A DNA stretch of 64,000 nt from Planktothrix agardhii NIES-204 (GTDB lineage: Bacteria; Cyanobacteriota; Cyanobacteriia; Cyanobacteriales; Microcoleaceae). The stretch lies in assembly GCA_003609755.1 (NCBI GenBank), contig AP017991.1, positions 1,815,501 through 1,879,500 of the forward strand, written 5' to 3'. Position numbers and translations under genes: made by a program. The stretch's first letter is position 1. The number at the start of each line of letters is the position of its first letter. Under the pieces are notes generated by a model. It made no database searches, had not been told where the DNA came from, and saw only the letters and a program-made list of their open reading frames with translations. Shown piece after piece: positions 47,998-57,789 of the stretch.

Positions 47998-48879
47998 GTG
48001 GGCAAAATTTCAGATCAACCTAATTTTGAACTGATTATGACATCCGCATTTGATCCCGATTTAGTTTTTCTGTTATACGACAACACCCTACCCGGGGACA
48101 CCTTGACTAATGGTAGCACAACGGTTCCCGGAGGTGATAGTACCGTTTCTGGCAATAGCAGCTTGAGTGGAAATGGAAACCAAATTCCTCAAGTCACAGA
48201 TACCCTGGGTGTTAGTCTAGCTGGGACTGCGGCGGCAGATATTATCCGAGGAAATATAGGGCGAGATAGTTTGTATGGTCGCGGAGGAGGAGACACAATT
48301 TTTGGTGATGACGGTGAAGATTTGATCGATGGGGAAACTGAAAATGATTATATTAATGGTAATCAAGGTCGGGATTCTATTCTCGGTAGTGATGGAGATG
48401 ATACCCTATTTGGAGGCAAAGGTGCAGATACTTTAGAAGGTGGAAATGGTAAAGATTTTTTATTCGGAAATAACGATAACGATCTGTTGATCGGAGGGGA
48501 CGATAATAATAATACCCTGTATGGTGGAGCCGGAGATGATTGTCTGGTTGGAGGAAATAAAGATGATTTTTTATCCGGTGATCGAGGTCAAGATATTTTA
48601 GTTGGGGGTGACGGAAAAGATACTTTCTTTATTTCGGTTAATTCTGGTAGTGGAAATGCTGCTTTAACAGATATTATTGTAGACTATAATCAAAATGATG
48701 ATGTTATTTTGCTACCCAACGATTTAGCTTTTAGTAAACTAAAATTTGAAACAGACCGTGTGAATGGAGTTAACGGTTTATTGATTCGGACAGATGATCG
48801 AGATAACCCCACTTATCTAGCATTTATTCCTGGTTTTACAGGCAATTTAACATCGGTTAATTTTAAATCTCTACCTTAA
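47998..48879 (+). CDS. RTX-type Ca-binding repeat protein
   Basis: 293 residues with calcium-binding GGxGxDxUx nonapeptides over about residues 85-215 (for example [43 protein letters not shown]), which fold as a parallel beta-roll on Ca binding. The C-terminal part ([19 protein letters not shown]) is the typical post-repeat domain of hemolysin-type and cyanobacterial RTX proteins; no classical signal peptide is seen, consistent with type I secretion. Start is uncertain (GTG 47998 or ATG 48037). No transporter genes are adjacent. Confidence 0.82.
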   Translation: MGKISDQPNFELIMTSAFDPDLVFLLYDNTLPGDTLTNGSTTVPGGDSTVSGNSSLSGNGNQIPQVTDTLGVSLAGTAAADIIRGNIGRDSLYGRGGGDTIFGDDGEDLIDGETENDYINGNQGRDSILGSDGDDTLFGGKGADTLEGGNGKDFLFGNNDNDLLIGGDDNNNTLYGGAGDDCLVGGNKDDFLSGDRGQDILVGGDGKDTFFISVNSGSGNAALTDIIVDYNQNDDVILLPNDLAFSKLKFETDRVNGVNGLLIRTDDRDNPTYLAFIPGFTGNLTSVNFKSLP

Positions 48880-48926
48880 TAAATAATAGCAGAAAACAAC
48901 CATTTAATACAGGAAATTTAATACTA

Positions 48927-49820
48927 ATGTACGGGTTTATCAACCTTAATAAATCTGCCGGATTCACCTCCCATGACTGTGTGGCGCGAGTTCGCCGAAT
49001 ATTACGATTAAAACGGGTCGGACACGCGGGAACCCTTGATCCCGCAGCAACTGGAGTATTACCAATGGCCTTGGGAAAAGCCACTCGTTTATTGCAATTT
49101 CTCCCTTCTCATAAAGCTTATCATGCTAGAATTAAATTCGGTGTCACCACCACCACCGATGACTTAGAAGGAGAAACCTTAACTGTTCAATCTGTACCGC
49201 ATTTACAACTTGAACAAATTCAAGAAATTCTCCCTCAATTTATCGGTAAAATCGAACAAGTTCCTCCTATTTATAGTGCGATTCATGTTCAAGGAAAACG
49301 CTTATATCATTTAGCCAGAAAAGGAGAAGTTATTCAGGTTCCCAGTCGGACAGTCGAAGTTTTTGATCTGAAAATTCTTAATTGGTATCCTGGGGAATTT
49401 GCCGAATTAGAAATTGCGATCGCCTGTGGTTCAGGAACCTATATTCGCTCTATTGCTAGGGATTTAGGAGCTATACTTAATACTGGAGCTACTTTAGCTA
49501 ATTTAATTAGAACCGAAAGTAGTGGTTTTGATTTAGAAAATAGTCTAACCTTGGAAACCTTAGAAACCCAAGTTCAACAGCAAACCTTTTCGCCCCTATC
49601 TCCAAATATTCCTTTAAATCATTTAACAAAAATTATCCTAAATTATGAATCAATAAAACGTTGGTTTCAAGGACAATCTATTGTTGTAGAAAATCAAATA
49701 ATAGAAGATCGTCCCGTGAGTGTCTACGATCAAAATCAACAACTATTAGGAATAGGAAAATTAATCGAAACTCCCGATCAAATTCTCCTCGCTCCTCAAA
49801 TTGTTCTCACCGAAAATTAA
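48927..49820 (+). CDS. truB: tRNA pseudouridine55 synthase
   Basis: Makes pseudouridine 55 in the T-loop of tRNAs. 297 residues. The N-terminal [18 protein letters not shown], the catalytic Asp in [15 protein letters not shown], the [15 protein letters not shown] segment, the motif III-like [19 protein letters not shown], and [17 protein letters not shown] are all family hallmarks. Complete. The yidD ATG lies 14 nt past the stop, so the two genes are probably cotranscribed. Confidence 0.97.
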   Translation: MYGFINLNKSAGFTSHDCVARVRRILRLKRVGHAGTLDPAATGVLPMALGKATRLLQFLPSHKAYHARIKFGVTTTTDDLEGETLTVQSVPHLQLEQIQEILPQFIGKIEQVPPIYSAIHVQGKRLYHLARKGEVIQVPSRTVEVFDLKILNWYPGEFAELEIAIACGSGTYIRSIARDLGAILNTGATLANLIRTESSGFDLENSLTLETLETQVQQQTFSPLSPNIPLNHLTKIILNYESIKRWFQGQSIVVENQIIEDRPVSVYDQNQQLLGIGKLIETPDQILLAPQIVLTEN

Positions 49821-49833
49821 CCGATTTTTTAAT

Positions 49834-50061
49834 ATGATCAAAACCCTATTAATTACCCTAATTAAAGGCTACAGATTGTTGATTTCTCCCCTATTTCCCC
49901 CCGTTTGTCGCTTCCATCCTACCTGTTCCCAATATGCCATTGAAGCCCTAGAAACCTTTGGAATCATTCAAGGAAGTTGGTTAGCCCTCAAGCGAATTTT
50001 ACGCTGTCATCCCTATCATCCTGGGGGTTATGATCCGATTCCTCCCAAACCCGAAGATTAA
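49834..50061 (+). CDS. yidD: Membrane protein insertion efficiency factor YidD
   Basis: Small amphipathic membrane-associated protein that aids YidC-dependent insertion. About 75 residues from ATG 49834 ([20 protein letters not shown]), with the invariant Cys-rich pattern [19 protein letters not shown] followed by [21 protein letters not shown]. In many bacteria it sits between rnpA and yidC; here it follows truB instead. Confidence 0.95.
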   Translation: MIKTLLITLIKGYRLLISPLFPPVCRFHPTCSQYAIEALETFGIIQGSWLALKRILRCHPYHPGGYDPIPPKPED

Positions 50062-50075
50062 ACTCTGATAACCCG

Positions 50076-50103
50076 TAAAAAAAGGGGTAGACTAGCTACC
50101 CCT
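50076..50103 (-). terminator. Intrinsic terminator of the second RTX gene
   Basis: On the minus strand AGGGGTAG/CTACCCCT (50083-50090 and 50096-50103) with a 5-nt loop, followed by a seven-T run. It begins about 26 nt after the RTX stop and ends just past yidD on the other strand. Confidence 0.85.
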
Positions 50104-50129
50104 AGTTCTGAATTACTACAAATTAAGAC

Positions 50130-51035
50130 TTAGAATAGTTCAAAGTCAGTAGCTTTCAGAGCAGGATTATTTACAAAGGTAGCTACTTCCTGTGTAGCAC
50201 CACCGGACAGGAAGTATAACTTGCCGTTGGTAGAGTCATAAACCAGTCCATTAGCAATAGGAGTATTACCAGGGTTGAAGTTAGCAATCACTTGGAATTC
50301 ATTGGCTTCTACACTGACACCCAGAGATGTGAACGTACTAGAAGCCAAAGCAATCTTGTCAGTTCCCGATACGAAATCAACCACTACATCGGCATTAGCA
50401 GTGCCAACTTGACTAAAGGCAAATGTGTCACTTCCGGCATTACCAGATAAGTTATCATTGCCTTTGTCTCCATTAATGAAGTCATTTCCGTCTCCACCAG
50501 CAATCACATCGTCGCCGGCACCACCATAGATGGTATCGTTTCCGGCCCCACCATAGAGGTTGTCATTACCCTTTTCACCCCAGATAATGTCATTGCCGTC
50601 ATCACCATAAATTAAGTCATTTCCATCACCGCCACCAAGGATGTCATTGCCAGCGCCACCGTAAATCGTATCGTTTCCTACGTCACCAAAGACGGTATCA
50701 TCTCCATCACCACCATAGAGCAGGTCATTTCCATCACCACCAGCAATGAAGTCTTTGCCACCTAGACCATAGATGGTGTCACTTCCTTGGTTCCCGTAAA
50801 GCTCATCGGTATCGACGTTACTACCATAGATCAGATCATCACCACTGAAACCATAAATGATAACAGGGGCTGCGGCTCCAGCGGAGAGAGTATCACTAAG
50901 ACCAGCACCTTGAATTAAATTGGTATCAGCCGTACCTGAAATGCTATTAGCCTTACCTGGGACAGCATTTAGGGCAACTCCGCCCCCTGCTAGTGTTACT
51001 GATGTTACGCCTTCGGATGTTGCTATCTGAGACAT
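50130..51035 (-). CDS. RTX-type Ca-binding repeat protein (second)
   Basis: 301 residues. Residues about 65-205 hold roughly 14 consecutive GGxGxDxUx nonapeptides (for example GDGNDLLYGGDGDDTVFGD, GGAGNDTIYGGAGDDVI), giving a calcium-binding beta-roll. The C-terminal half (VVDFVSGTDKIALASSTF, DSTNGKLYFLSGGATQEVATF) resembles the end domains of cyanobacterial RTX adhesins and bacteriocin-like proteins. N-terminus Gly/Ala/Val-rich (MSQIATSEGVTSVTLAGGGV) without a signal peptide, so export is probably by a type I system elsewhere. GAGGAG-like site (AGTGAGGAGCACT) precedes the ATG. Confidence 0.83.
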   Translation of the reverse strand: MSQIATSEGVTSVTLAGGGVALNAVPGKANSISGTADTNLIQGAGLSDTLSAGAAAPVIIYGFSGDDLIYGSNVDTDELYGNQGSDTIYGLGGKDFIAGGDGNDLLYGGDGDDTVFGDVGNDTIYGGAGNDILGGGDGNDLIYGDDGNDIIWGEKGNDNLYGGAGNDTIYGGAGDDVIAGGDGNDFINGDKGNDNLSGNAGSDTFAFSQVGTANADVVVDFVSGTDKIALASSTFTSLGVSVEANEFQVIANFNPGNTPIANGLVYDSTNGKLYFLSGGATQEVATFVNNPALKATDFELF

Positions 51036-51694
51036 TTAAGTGCTCCTCACTTGAGTTAAATAATGTTAGCGTTTCGATTCTTTGGGGATTCTACAATAGG
51101 AACTTAGTTACTGGTAGCTTTAGAGATGATTAAACTTCAACTTACCAGAGATTCCAGTCGGTCAATGAACACCACGCTTAGTTTATCCTAAAGAGAACAA
51201 ACAATCCATTGCATTTTAACAGAAAAAGGGACGATGTTGAAAATTGAGCAAAGTCCATCTCTTGTAGGTGCAAACAATGGTTTGACACCACCGACTAGAA
51301 CCCATTGGAGTGAAGCCAAGCACCCGTCAGTAATGAGTAAAAAAATATCGTATCAGCTTAACAGAAGTGTCAATAAAATAGCAAGAGATTGAGAAATTTA
51401 TATCTTGGTCTTCAATGGACACAACAGGAATACGCCCTGATCTCACATCCGTTCTTGGGTTCGGCAAAACTGGCTATCGCTTGATGTGAAATGATTGACC
51501 GCCCGACGGGAGCAAAGGAGTCCTAGATACAAGGATTTCTTGACACCCCCGCTTAGAACTGTCCTCGTGACACCGACCTGGAACCGGACGTAAAAACAAT
51601 CTGGCTTCTCTGACTGACCTTGTTACTGGGAAGTTCCCAACAGAATCACCGTTTTATTCAAGAAAACTGAATTGATTGATCTGAATCGGCTAAA
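51036..51694. other. Long non-coding gap upstream of the RTX and beta-helix genes
   Basis: 659 bp between divergent genes, with no supported gene. It contains three related segments: TTGACACCACCGACTAGAAC (51281-51300), TTGACACCCCCGCTTAGAAC (51539-51558) and GACACCGACCTGGAACC (51570-51586). They may be operator repeats, remnants of an insertion sequence end, or a structured leader for the RTX mRNA. Promoters of both neighbours must lie here. No tRNA or known RNA motif was recognised. Confidence 0.45.
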
Positions 51695-52792
51695 ATGCTT
51701 GAAGTTAAACGAATCCCAGCGATATCTATGTCACATCAACAGGAGCCGATGCCACGATTGACTTTACTCTACCAATGGCATCGACACCCCAGCCCCAGTG
51801 GGTTAAGAGGATGGCTAACAATCATTTTAGGATTAGGGCTGATATCAGGAATGGGAAGTCCAGTTTTGGCTGGTATCCCAGGGATTGGGCCCAATACCCC
51901 ATTGATGTCCCAAAATTTGGCTCAAAATTCAATCATTCATATCGATCCCAATGCTGGACGTGATAGCGAAACTTCCACAGGAAGTCAAACTGGCCCCTAT
52001 CGTTCGATTACTTATGCGCTGCAAAGGGTTCAATCGGTTACAGTGATTCAACTTAACCCAGGTACCTACAGTCAGGAAACCGGAGAAGTGTTTCCGATAT
52101 CCCTAAAGGATGGGGTGACATTACAAGGAGATGAAGCCAGCAATGGACAAAATACGGTGATTATGGGGGGGGGAAATTTCGTGAGTCCCACCTTTGCTCG
52201 ACAAAATGCCACAATTAAAACCCAAGGAAATAGTCAAATTATCGGGGTTACAGTTACCAATCCCAATACTAGAGGAACGGGTTTATGGATAGAATCTTCT
52301 AGTCCTGTAGTTAGTGGCTGTACGTTTATTGAAAGTAAGCGGGATGGAATTTTTATTACTTCTGAAAGTAATCCAAAAATCCAGAGTAATATATTTACTC
52401 AAAATGCTGGAAATGGGATTTCAATTGCCCGTTCAGGAGCCGGAGAAATTCGGAATAATGTTTTCCAAAATACCGGATTTGGGATCTCGATTAATGATGA
52501 AGCGTCTCCTACAATTATGGAAAATAAAATTATCGAAAATCGAGATGGAATTGTGATTTCTCACCAAGCCAAACCTATTTTACGAAATAATCTAATTGAA
52601 AATAATGAACGAGATGGAGTGGTGGCAATCTCCCAATCTCAACCGGATTTAGGCACAACCGCCAGTCCTGGTCAAAATATTATTCGGAGTAATGGTCGCT
52701 ATGATGTGTATAATGCCACACGCGGTTATACCCTGACAGTTGTTGGAAATGAAATCGATCAAACCCGCATCTCCGGTGCAGTAGAGTTCTGA
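51695..52792 (+). CDS. Exported right-handed beta-helix protein (DUF1565/pectate-lyase-like fold)
   Basis: Up to 365 residues. A hydrophobic segment (about 40-58) with LAGIPG reads as a signal peptide or anchor. The family-specific DUF1565 start is visible (IHIDPNAGRDSETSTG, PYRSITYALQRVQSVTVIQL, NPGTYS), followed by parallel beta-helix coils (SGCTFIESKRDGIFITSES, IFTQNAGNGISIARSG, KIIENRDGIVISHQA). Likely a surface or periplasmic carbohydrate-binding or -cleaving protein, with substrate unknown. ATG 51749 (MPRLTLLYQW) has the best ribosome site (AGGAG) and may be the true start. A terminator hairpin follows. Confidence 0.82.
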   Translation: MLEVKRIPAISMSHQQEPMPRLTLLYQWHRHPSPSGLRGWLTIILGLGLISGMGSPVLAGIPGIGPNTPLMSQNLAQNSIIHIDPNAGRDSETSTGSQTGPYRSITYALQRVQSVTVIQLNPGTYSQETGEVFPISLKDGVTLQGDEASNGQNTVIMGGGNFVSPTFARQNATIKTQGNSQIIGVTVTNPNTRGTGLWIESSSPVVSGCTFIESKRDGIFITSESNPKIQSNIFTQNAGNGISIARSGAGEIRNNVFQNTGFGISINDEASPTIMENKIIENRDGIVISHQAKPILRNNLIENNERDGVVAISQSQPDLGTTASPGQNIIRSNGRYDVYNATRGYTLTVVGNEIDQTRISGAVEF

Positions 52793-52801
52793 AAATAAAA
52801 A

Positions 52802-52840
52802 GCCAGCTTCCAACTGAGGGAAGCTGGCCTTCACGTTTTT
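52802..52840 (+). terminator. Hairpin terminator after the beta-helix gene
   Basis: GCCAGCTTCC (52802-52811) and GGAAGCTGGC (52819-52828) form a perfect 10-bp stem with a 7-nt loop, then CTTCACGTTTTT. A-rich sequence before the stem means it could also work on the other strand. Confidence 0.75.
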
Positions 52841-53057
52841 ATATGTAGGTTTGTTATGTTTAGGGTCTTTATACAAGCTGACCCCATTTGAGCGACTCAA
52901 TCGGATTTATGGTTAAGGTCTTTATAAAAGCTGACCTCAATTGATTAACTATATATAATCATGCCAGGGATCAAGGCAAAACCTTAATTTCGTAATATTT
53001 TCTTTATTTTCTTGTGTTTGCGTCTTGTATTGTTAGATTGAGAAATATGTAGTTATG

Positions 53058-53354
53058 TTACTTTCTGTCTGATAGACGGCGACTGGCCTTTTGTTCCCAA
53101 CGAAATAAACCCACCATTAGGGCCACCACTCCCACCTGTAGAGCTAAGTTTGGTAACGCAGAGGTGATATTCCGTCCGGCTAACAGTTGGGCGAAGAATA
53201 CCACCGCCCCAATAAAACCTGAAGCCCCAAAACCAATATAGATAAACTGTCGTAAACCCCGATAAGGAGCCATGGCTTCCGCCTTCAGACGGGTATATTG
53301 TTCGGGACTCAGTTGGGAGTTTTGTTGAGAAGGATTAGATTTAGGAGTTGTCAT
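53058..53354 (-). CDS. DUF3493 family membrane protein
   Basis: 98 residues. N-terminal polar segment with LSPEQYTRLKAEAMAPYRGLR, then two transmembrane helices (FIYIGFGASGFIGAVVFFAQLLAG and LALQVGVVALMVGLFRWEQKA, each within 25 residues), matching DUF3493, found in cyanobacteria and plastids. Function not known to me. The fixed pattern PYRGLRQFIYIGFGASG is the family signature. Single gene. Confidence 0.8.
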   Translation of the reverse strand: MTTPKSNPSQQNSQLSPEQYTRLKAEAMAPYRGLRQFIYIGFGASGFIGAVVFFAQLLAGRNITSALPNLALQVGVVALMVGLFRWEQKASRRLSDRK

Positions 53355-53397
53355 ATTAGTTATCAGTTATTAGTTATCAGTCTATTACCCATTACCA

Positions 53398-53552
53398 ATC
53401 ACGGATTAAACGGATTACTCAGATTAACACAGATTAAAATCCGTGAAATCCTCTTAAATCCGCATCACGGATTAAACGGATTACTCAGATTAACACAGAT
53501 TAAAATCCGTGAAATCCGTGAAATCCGTGAAATCCTCTTAAATCCGTGATCC
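53398..53552. repeat. Tandem 66-bp repeat of AATCCGTGAAATCC type
   Basis: Units start at 53398 and 53464 with the same ATCACGGATTAAACGG, period 66; the second is extended by two extra AATCCGTGA steps. Related pieces are at about 11566-11600 and 58000-58125. It has no coding role and separates the DUF3493 and DUF445 genes. Confidence 0.9.
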
Positions 53553-53568
53553 CCATTACCTATTTTAT

Positions 53569-54801
53569 CTATCTTAATACTAACAAAACTGTCTGAAATA
53601 ACCCAATCACAACCCCTAAAATTCCCCCTAAATTAACAATAGCTTGCAATTCACTTTTAACTATACCATTAATGGCGGCTTCCAAGTTTTCAGGAGAAGT
53701 TTCCTTGACTCGATTAATAATCACCTGTTCAATATTCAAAATCGGAATCACTTGAGCCATAATTTTCTCTATATCCCGTTCTAAATACCGTTCTAAAATT
53801 AAAGCTAATTCCTGACTGACTAATTCTAAAGATGTATTCATCACGGGAGAAATTTGTAAACGTTTTAAAATCCAATTTGAAACATTATCCCAATCAATGG
53901 ATTGACTTAACTCTTGAAGCACATCAATACCTTGTTCTTGAATATAGGTTTTCACAGCATCTCCCATCGTTTTTCTTAACTGTTTGACGGTAGAAACAGG
54001 TAAATTTTGTAAAGAGATATTTTGCAACCACTCTTGTAGTCTTTCTCGTAATCCTAAAGATTTAATTAATGCGGTTAATCGTCGATTAGTTTCTTCTTTT
54101 TCGTCTAAACAAAAGGTTCGTAAACGGGTTAAACTATTGCGTAATCCCAACAAATTTGCTACCACCCAATAGGTTCCAGTGCTTTGTTCACGGAATCCTT
54201 CATCAATAATTGAAATATTTTTATCCGTGAGAAAATCAATTAAAGCCTGTCGCAATATTTCCGGGGTTAATACAACCTCTAACAGCCATTTAGATAGGTG
54301 TTGCGATTGTTGATCATTTAATTGAAATTCTAATAAAATTCGATCAAAAATTTGGTTGATTTGAGGAGCCAGAAAGTCATCTTTTTTGGCTAAAACCCTT
54401 AAAATTTTAGGTAAAGACTCTCCAATAAAATCCCGTAAAATTCCCGCTAAAATTTTAGCTGTTTTTGGTTCTGTATCGGCTTTAATTTGATCTAAAGCTA
54501 GTCTTAAAAACCAACTAATAGCGGCTTGCATTCGTTCTGTTTCGAGCAAACGACGCGCTAATTTTTGTAATTCTTCGGGAGTCAATAAAGACCCCATAAT
54601 GGTATCGGAAATTCGTTTAGCTAAACGCTCTTGATTTCTGGGAATCAAACCGGGAGTAAACGGAATCCTTCGGCCATAAATCTGTAGCGGTCGATACGGA
54701 CGAAATAACATTTTAATGGCTAAATCATTGGTAAAATAGCCAATAATTCCACCCACCATCGGAGGTGTAATTAAAACCAACTGTTCAGAAAAATTGACCA
54801 T
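53569..54801 (-). CDS. DUF445 family protein
   Basis: 410 residues, DUF445 (YheB/YjiN-like). The N-terminal hydrophobic segment and the conserved [22 protein letters not shown] and [22 protein letters not shown] are hallmarks, with a second hydrophobic helix at the C-terminus ([19 protein letters not shown]). Membrane-bound with a long helical middle. Function is not known; homologues are common in bacteria and cyanobacteria. Single gene between repeat regions. Confidence 0.88.
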   Translation of the reverse strand: MVNFSEQLVLITPPMVGGIIGYFTNDLAIKMLFRPYRPLQIYGRRIPFTPGLIPRNQERLAKRISDTIMGSLLTPEELQKLARRLLETERMQAAISWFLRLALDQIKADTEPKTAKILAGILRDFIGESLPKILRVLAKKDDFLAPQINQIFDRILLEFQLNDQQSQHLSKWLLEVVLTPEILRQALIDFLTDKNISIIDEGFREQSTGTYWVVANLLGLRNSLTRLRTFCLDEKEETNRRLTALIKSLGLRERLQEWLQNISLQNLPVSTVKQLRKTMGDAVKTYIQEQGIDVLQELSQSIDWDNVSNWILKRLQISPVMNTSLELVSQELALILERYLERDIEKIMAQVIPILNIEQVIINRVKETSPENLEAAINGIVKSELQAIVNLGGILGVVIGLFQTVLLVLR

Positions 54802-54876
54802 TCTTATCGTAGCAGTCCACTAGGAAACCATCTGATGTATTAGCAATTGTCACTGAACACACCGAATACCTAAAAC

Positions 54877-55584
54877 TTAATTGGCTTTAGTGATTACTAA
54901 TACTCCCATCATACCGCTTGCAATTGGGTAATGTGTGGCGGTTGAAAATCCTGCTTGCTGGGCTAACTGAACTTGTTCTGTACCGATAGGGAATTGATCT
55001 AAACTGGGGTTAATATAAGCGTATTCTTCTCGAAACCCAAATCGTTCCGCCGTGCGAACCACAAACTGCTGTAAATACCACTGTTGAAAAGTACGCAATA
55101 GGGAACCCGGAGGACGGTGAAAATCCAAAATCGCAGCTTTTGTCCCAGGTTTGAGTACCCGATGAAGTTCCTCAAGACTGCGGGGAATATCTACAACATT
55201 CCGTAAACCATAGCCCATAGTGGCACAGTCAAAGGTGTTGTCTGAAAACGGCAATCTTAATACATCCGCTTCTATCCAAGAGATCTTAGCCCTTGGAATA
55301 GTAAAGGGTCGGGGTCGGTGCTGGGCAATTTCCAATTGACAACTGGAAAAATCTACCCCAAACACCTGTCCCGGTTCTCCAACCTGTTGTGCTAATAATA
55401 GGGCTAAATCTCCACTTCCACAACATAAATCTAAAGCGGTGTCTCCAGGTTTAGCCCCACTCCAGGCTACGGCCATTTTTTTCCAAATCCGATGTTGGCC
55501 TAAACTTAACCCGTCATTTAACTGATCATAGACCGGGGCGATGCGATTAAAAATCTCTTGAATCGGGTTATTTTCCTGAACCAT
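54877..55584 (-). CDS. menG: Demethylphylloquinone/demethylmenaquinone methyltransferase
   Basis: UbiE/MenG-family C-methyltransferase; in cyanobacteria it makes phylloquinone (vitamin K1), the A1 electron acceptor of photosystem I. 235 residues. Motifs: VYDQLNDGLSLGQHRIWKK near the N-terminus, SAM loop ALDLCCGSGDLALLLA, GVDFSSCQLE, and ATMGYGLRNVVDIPRSLEEL, ending GMMGVLVITKAN. Complete. Single gene, preceded by heptamer repeats and followed by the DUF445 gene 75 nt downstream. Confidence 0.93.
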   Translation of the reverse strand: MVQENNPIQEIFNRIAPVYDQLNDGLSLGQHRIWKKMAVAWSGAKPGDTALDLCCGSGDLALLLAQQVGEPGQVFGVDFSSCQLEIAQHRPRPFTIPRAKISWIEADVLRLPFSDNTFDCATMGYGLRNVVDIPRSLEELHRVLKPGTKAAILDFHRPPGSLLRTFQQWYLQQFVVRTAERFGFREEYAYINPSLDQFPIGTEQVQLAQQAGFSTATHYPIASGMMGVLVITKAN

Positions 55585-55593
55585 TCCTCTAAT

Positions 55594-55701
55594 TAGCTGT
55601 TAGCTGTTGCCTGTTGCCTGTTGCCTATTGCCTATTGCCTGTTAGCTGTTGCCTGTTGCCTATTGCCTATTGCCTGTTGCCTATTGCCTGTTCCCTGTTC
55701 C
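55594..55701. repeat. Heptamer tandem repeat TTGCCTG/TTGCCTA
   Basis: About fourteen units of TTGCCTR, with TTAGCTG and TTCCCTG variants at the ends, upstream of menG. A shorter copy is at about 29905-29930. Confidence 0.93.
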
Positions 55702-55715
55702 CTTCTTCAAATTGA

Positions 55716-56612
55716 TTAATGCCCCAGACTAATTAAAGCCAAAGCGATTTGTTGAGCCACTAAATGAACCGTGATCAGATCGTCAGGACTCATCTGACAA
55801 GGCTGTTTCCATTGTACTGATAATAGACCGATTAGTTGTTCCCGATAGGTAATCGGAATATTGATATGGGCTTGAATTCCCGAACTTTGATAGTGAGCCA
55901 GAGTAGCTAAGGCGGGATCAGTTGTAATATTAGTCGATGCTTGTACAGTTCTGGTAGTTATGGTTTCCTGAACTAAAGGATCAATCTCTAACCAGTTTTC
56001 CACAACACCAGTGGAACTATAATGACCTTCTATAGAATTTAAGCGATTGTCTTTAATTTGTTGCAAAATACAAACATCGGCTCGGAACCCCGATGCGACG
56101 GCTGTGCACAATGCAGTGAGTAAACTTTCTAGGGTCGTCGCTGCTTGGGCCGCTTCCATAATCGTCGCTAACAGTTGGGTTTGAGCCTGAGCGCGATTGA
56201 GTTCTGCGGTGCGTTGGTTCAGCAATTGATATGTTTGGGCGGCTCTTTCTACTACGGCTTTGAGTTCATTGGGATCCCAGGGCTTTGTAATATATTTGTA
56301 CACCTGTCCTGAATTAATCGCATCTACCAAGTCCTCAATATCTGTAAATCCGGTCAAAATAATTCGCACGGTATTGGGGAACTCCGGCACAGTTTTGCTG
56401 AGAAACTCTGTACCCTTCATCTCTGGCATTCGTTGGTCGGAAATAATGACCGCCACTTCTCCTTCGTTGGCCAAAATTTCTAAAGCTTGACCCCCGCTTT
56501 CCGCCTTAAATACATCAAAGTTACGTCGAAATGTCCGATAGAGCAGATCCAAATTATCCGGCTCATCGTCAACGACCAACATCTTAGGCTTTTTGGGTCT
56601 CTGATGGTTCAT
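55716..56612 (-). CDS. Response regulator with GAF domain
   Basis: 298 residues. N-terminal receiver domain with acidic pair DDEPDN, phospho-acceptor Asp in VAVIISDQRMPEMKGTEFL, TGFTDIEDLVDAI and the Lys in YKYITKPWDPNEL; this IISDQRMP/YKYITKPW pattern is the usual RpfG/HupR-like receiver group. A helical linker (VVERAAQTYQLLNQRTAEL) leads to a C-terminal GAF domain (about 150-298). No DNA-binding or catalytic output module is present. Probable signal integration by ligand binding; cognate kinase not in the window. Confidence 0.88.
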   Translation of the reverse strand: MNHQRPKKPKMLVVDDEPDNLDLLYRTFRRNFDVFKAESGGQALEILANEGEVAVIISDQRMPEMKGTEFLSKTVPEFPNTVRIILTGFTDIEDLVDAINSGQVYKYITKPWDPNELKAVVERAAQTYQLLNQRTAELNRAQAQTQLLATIMEAAQAATTLESLLTALCTAVASGFRADVCILQQIKDNRLNSIEGHYSSTGVVENWLEIDPLVQETITTRTVQASTNITTDPALATLAHYQSSGIQAHINIPITYREQLIGLLSVQWKQPCQMSPDDLITVHLVAQQIALALISLGH

Positions 56613-56776
56613 GAGTTAGCGCTTAACACTTTCTAGTTGGGGAATTTCAACTTCCATCTATACCGATTCTTTTTGAAGAACGTTTATTGATACCAGTTAT
56701 CAGTTATCGGTGATTAGTGGTTAGATCTGCGATGGCGTCTCTAACCACTGATTTTGTGATTATAGCTGATTACTGA

Positions 56777-57316
56777 TTACTGATTACTGATTAAAGAACT
56801 GACCCAGATTAATCCGCCACTCACCAAAAGCACGATGATTAAAGCGATCCCCAAAAATTGATTGTCTTGAGTCTTCACCCCATCCCCAGAGTTCACCTTA
56901 TGTGAAACCGGGGGTTTGGGAATAGACCGAACGGTCGCCACCGAATTGTTTTGAGATCGGGAATTTCCTTGGACATCCAGATGATCCAAATCAGGAATTT
57001 TTACAAATCCCTCTGGGTCAATATAGAGTTTAGGAGCTTCCAGGACTTCGAGTAAACGACGAGCCTGTTGACGAGTGCCAATATTCGGATGACGAGTCAA
57101 CTGTTTACATAAAGCGATCGCTTCTTGCCTTTTGCCAGAGGCTTCAAATGCTGTGACTAACCACATTTGGATCTCTCCACCCAGAGGAGAATTGAGTTCC
57201 ACAGCTTGACGAGCCTGTTCTAAATATTGAACCGACTCTCGATAACGCCCCTGTTCAAAGGCAAACTGACCCGCTTGATATGCAATTTGAACGGCTTCTA
57301 AGGGTTCTTGAGTCAC
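56777..57316 (-). CDS. TPR protein with C-terminal membrane anchor
   Basis: 179 residues: two TPR units near the N-terminus (AYQAGQFAFEQGRYRESVQYL, MWLVTAFEASGKRQEAIALC), a Pro/Ser-rich linker, and one C-terminal transmembrane helix (FLGIALIIVLLVSGGLIWVSSL, about 155-175). It is 12 nt downstream of ssb and probably cotranscribed. Similar proteins are conserved in cyanobacteria without assigned function. Confidence 0.72.
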   Translation of the reverse strand: MTQEPLEAVQIAYQAGQFAFEQGRYRESVQYLEQARQAVELNSPLGGEIQMWLVTAFEASGKRQEAIALCKQLTRHPNIGTRQQARRLLEVLEAPKLYIDPEGFVKIPDLDHLDVQGNSRSQNNSVATVRSIPKPPVSHKVNSGDGVKTQDNQFLGIALIIVLLVSGGLIWVSSLISNQ

Positions 57317-57328
57317 GGTTTTCCCTAT

Positions 57329-57691
57329 TTAAAACTCATCATAGTTGTTCCGAGGCGCACCTTCATCCGAATCGCGCTTAGAACCCAATAGGTCTAATTC
57401 ATACACTCGAATTACAGGTTTTGAACGTTGAGTGCCTGTATTCCGATCTTGCCAATAGTCAAACTTTAACACTCCTTTAATCCCAATTAAACCGCCTTTA
57501 CGGACATAGTTAGCCGCAACTTCTGCTGTTTTGTCCCAAATTTCTAAGTTAAACCAATCGGGTTGATCCGTTTTTTTAGTCCGACGGTTAACCGCTAAGG
57601 TTAAATTACAGACGACGCTACCGGACTCAAAGTATTTGACTTCTGGATCGCCACCAGCGCGACCAATCAACGTCACAATATTTAGGTTCAT
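57329..57691 (-). CDS. ssb: Single-stranded DNA-binding protein
   Basis: About 120 residues from ATG 57691 (MNLNIVTLIGRAGGDPEV). The OB fold is complete: YFESGSVVCNLTLAVNRR, PDWFNLEIWDKTAEVAANYV, KGGLIGIKGVLKFDYWQD. The chain ends shortly after the OB fold with RNNYDEF; the long Gly/Gln linker and the DDIPF tail of other SSBs are missing, as in other short cyanobacterial Ssb proteins. The last residues are still acidic-aromatic (YDEF). The 22 upstream in-frame codons are unlike the family. Confidence 0.9.
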   Translation of the reverse strand: MNLNIVTLIGRAGGDPEVKYFESGSVVCNLTLAVNRRTKKTDQPDWFNLEIWDKTAEVAANYVRKGGLIGIKGVLKFDYWQDRNTGTQRSKPVIRVYELDLLGSKRDSDEGAPRNNYDEF

Positions 57692-57789
57692 AAGAAAATA
57701 ATGATCGAATAGTGCATATCGAGGTTCTTCAGACCTTGGGTAAAACACAAGGATCACCGAAACTAAATCCTTGGTATTTTTAACTTACA

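Noticed and set aside
51036-51694. Small open stretches on both strands as genes
   Set aside because: None has a start with a ribosome site or recognisable protein features.
52649-52900. Minus-strand open frame downstream of the beta-helix gene
   Set aside because: It overlaps the beta-helix coding end and the terminator hairpin, with no conserved features.
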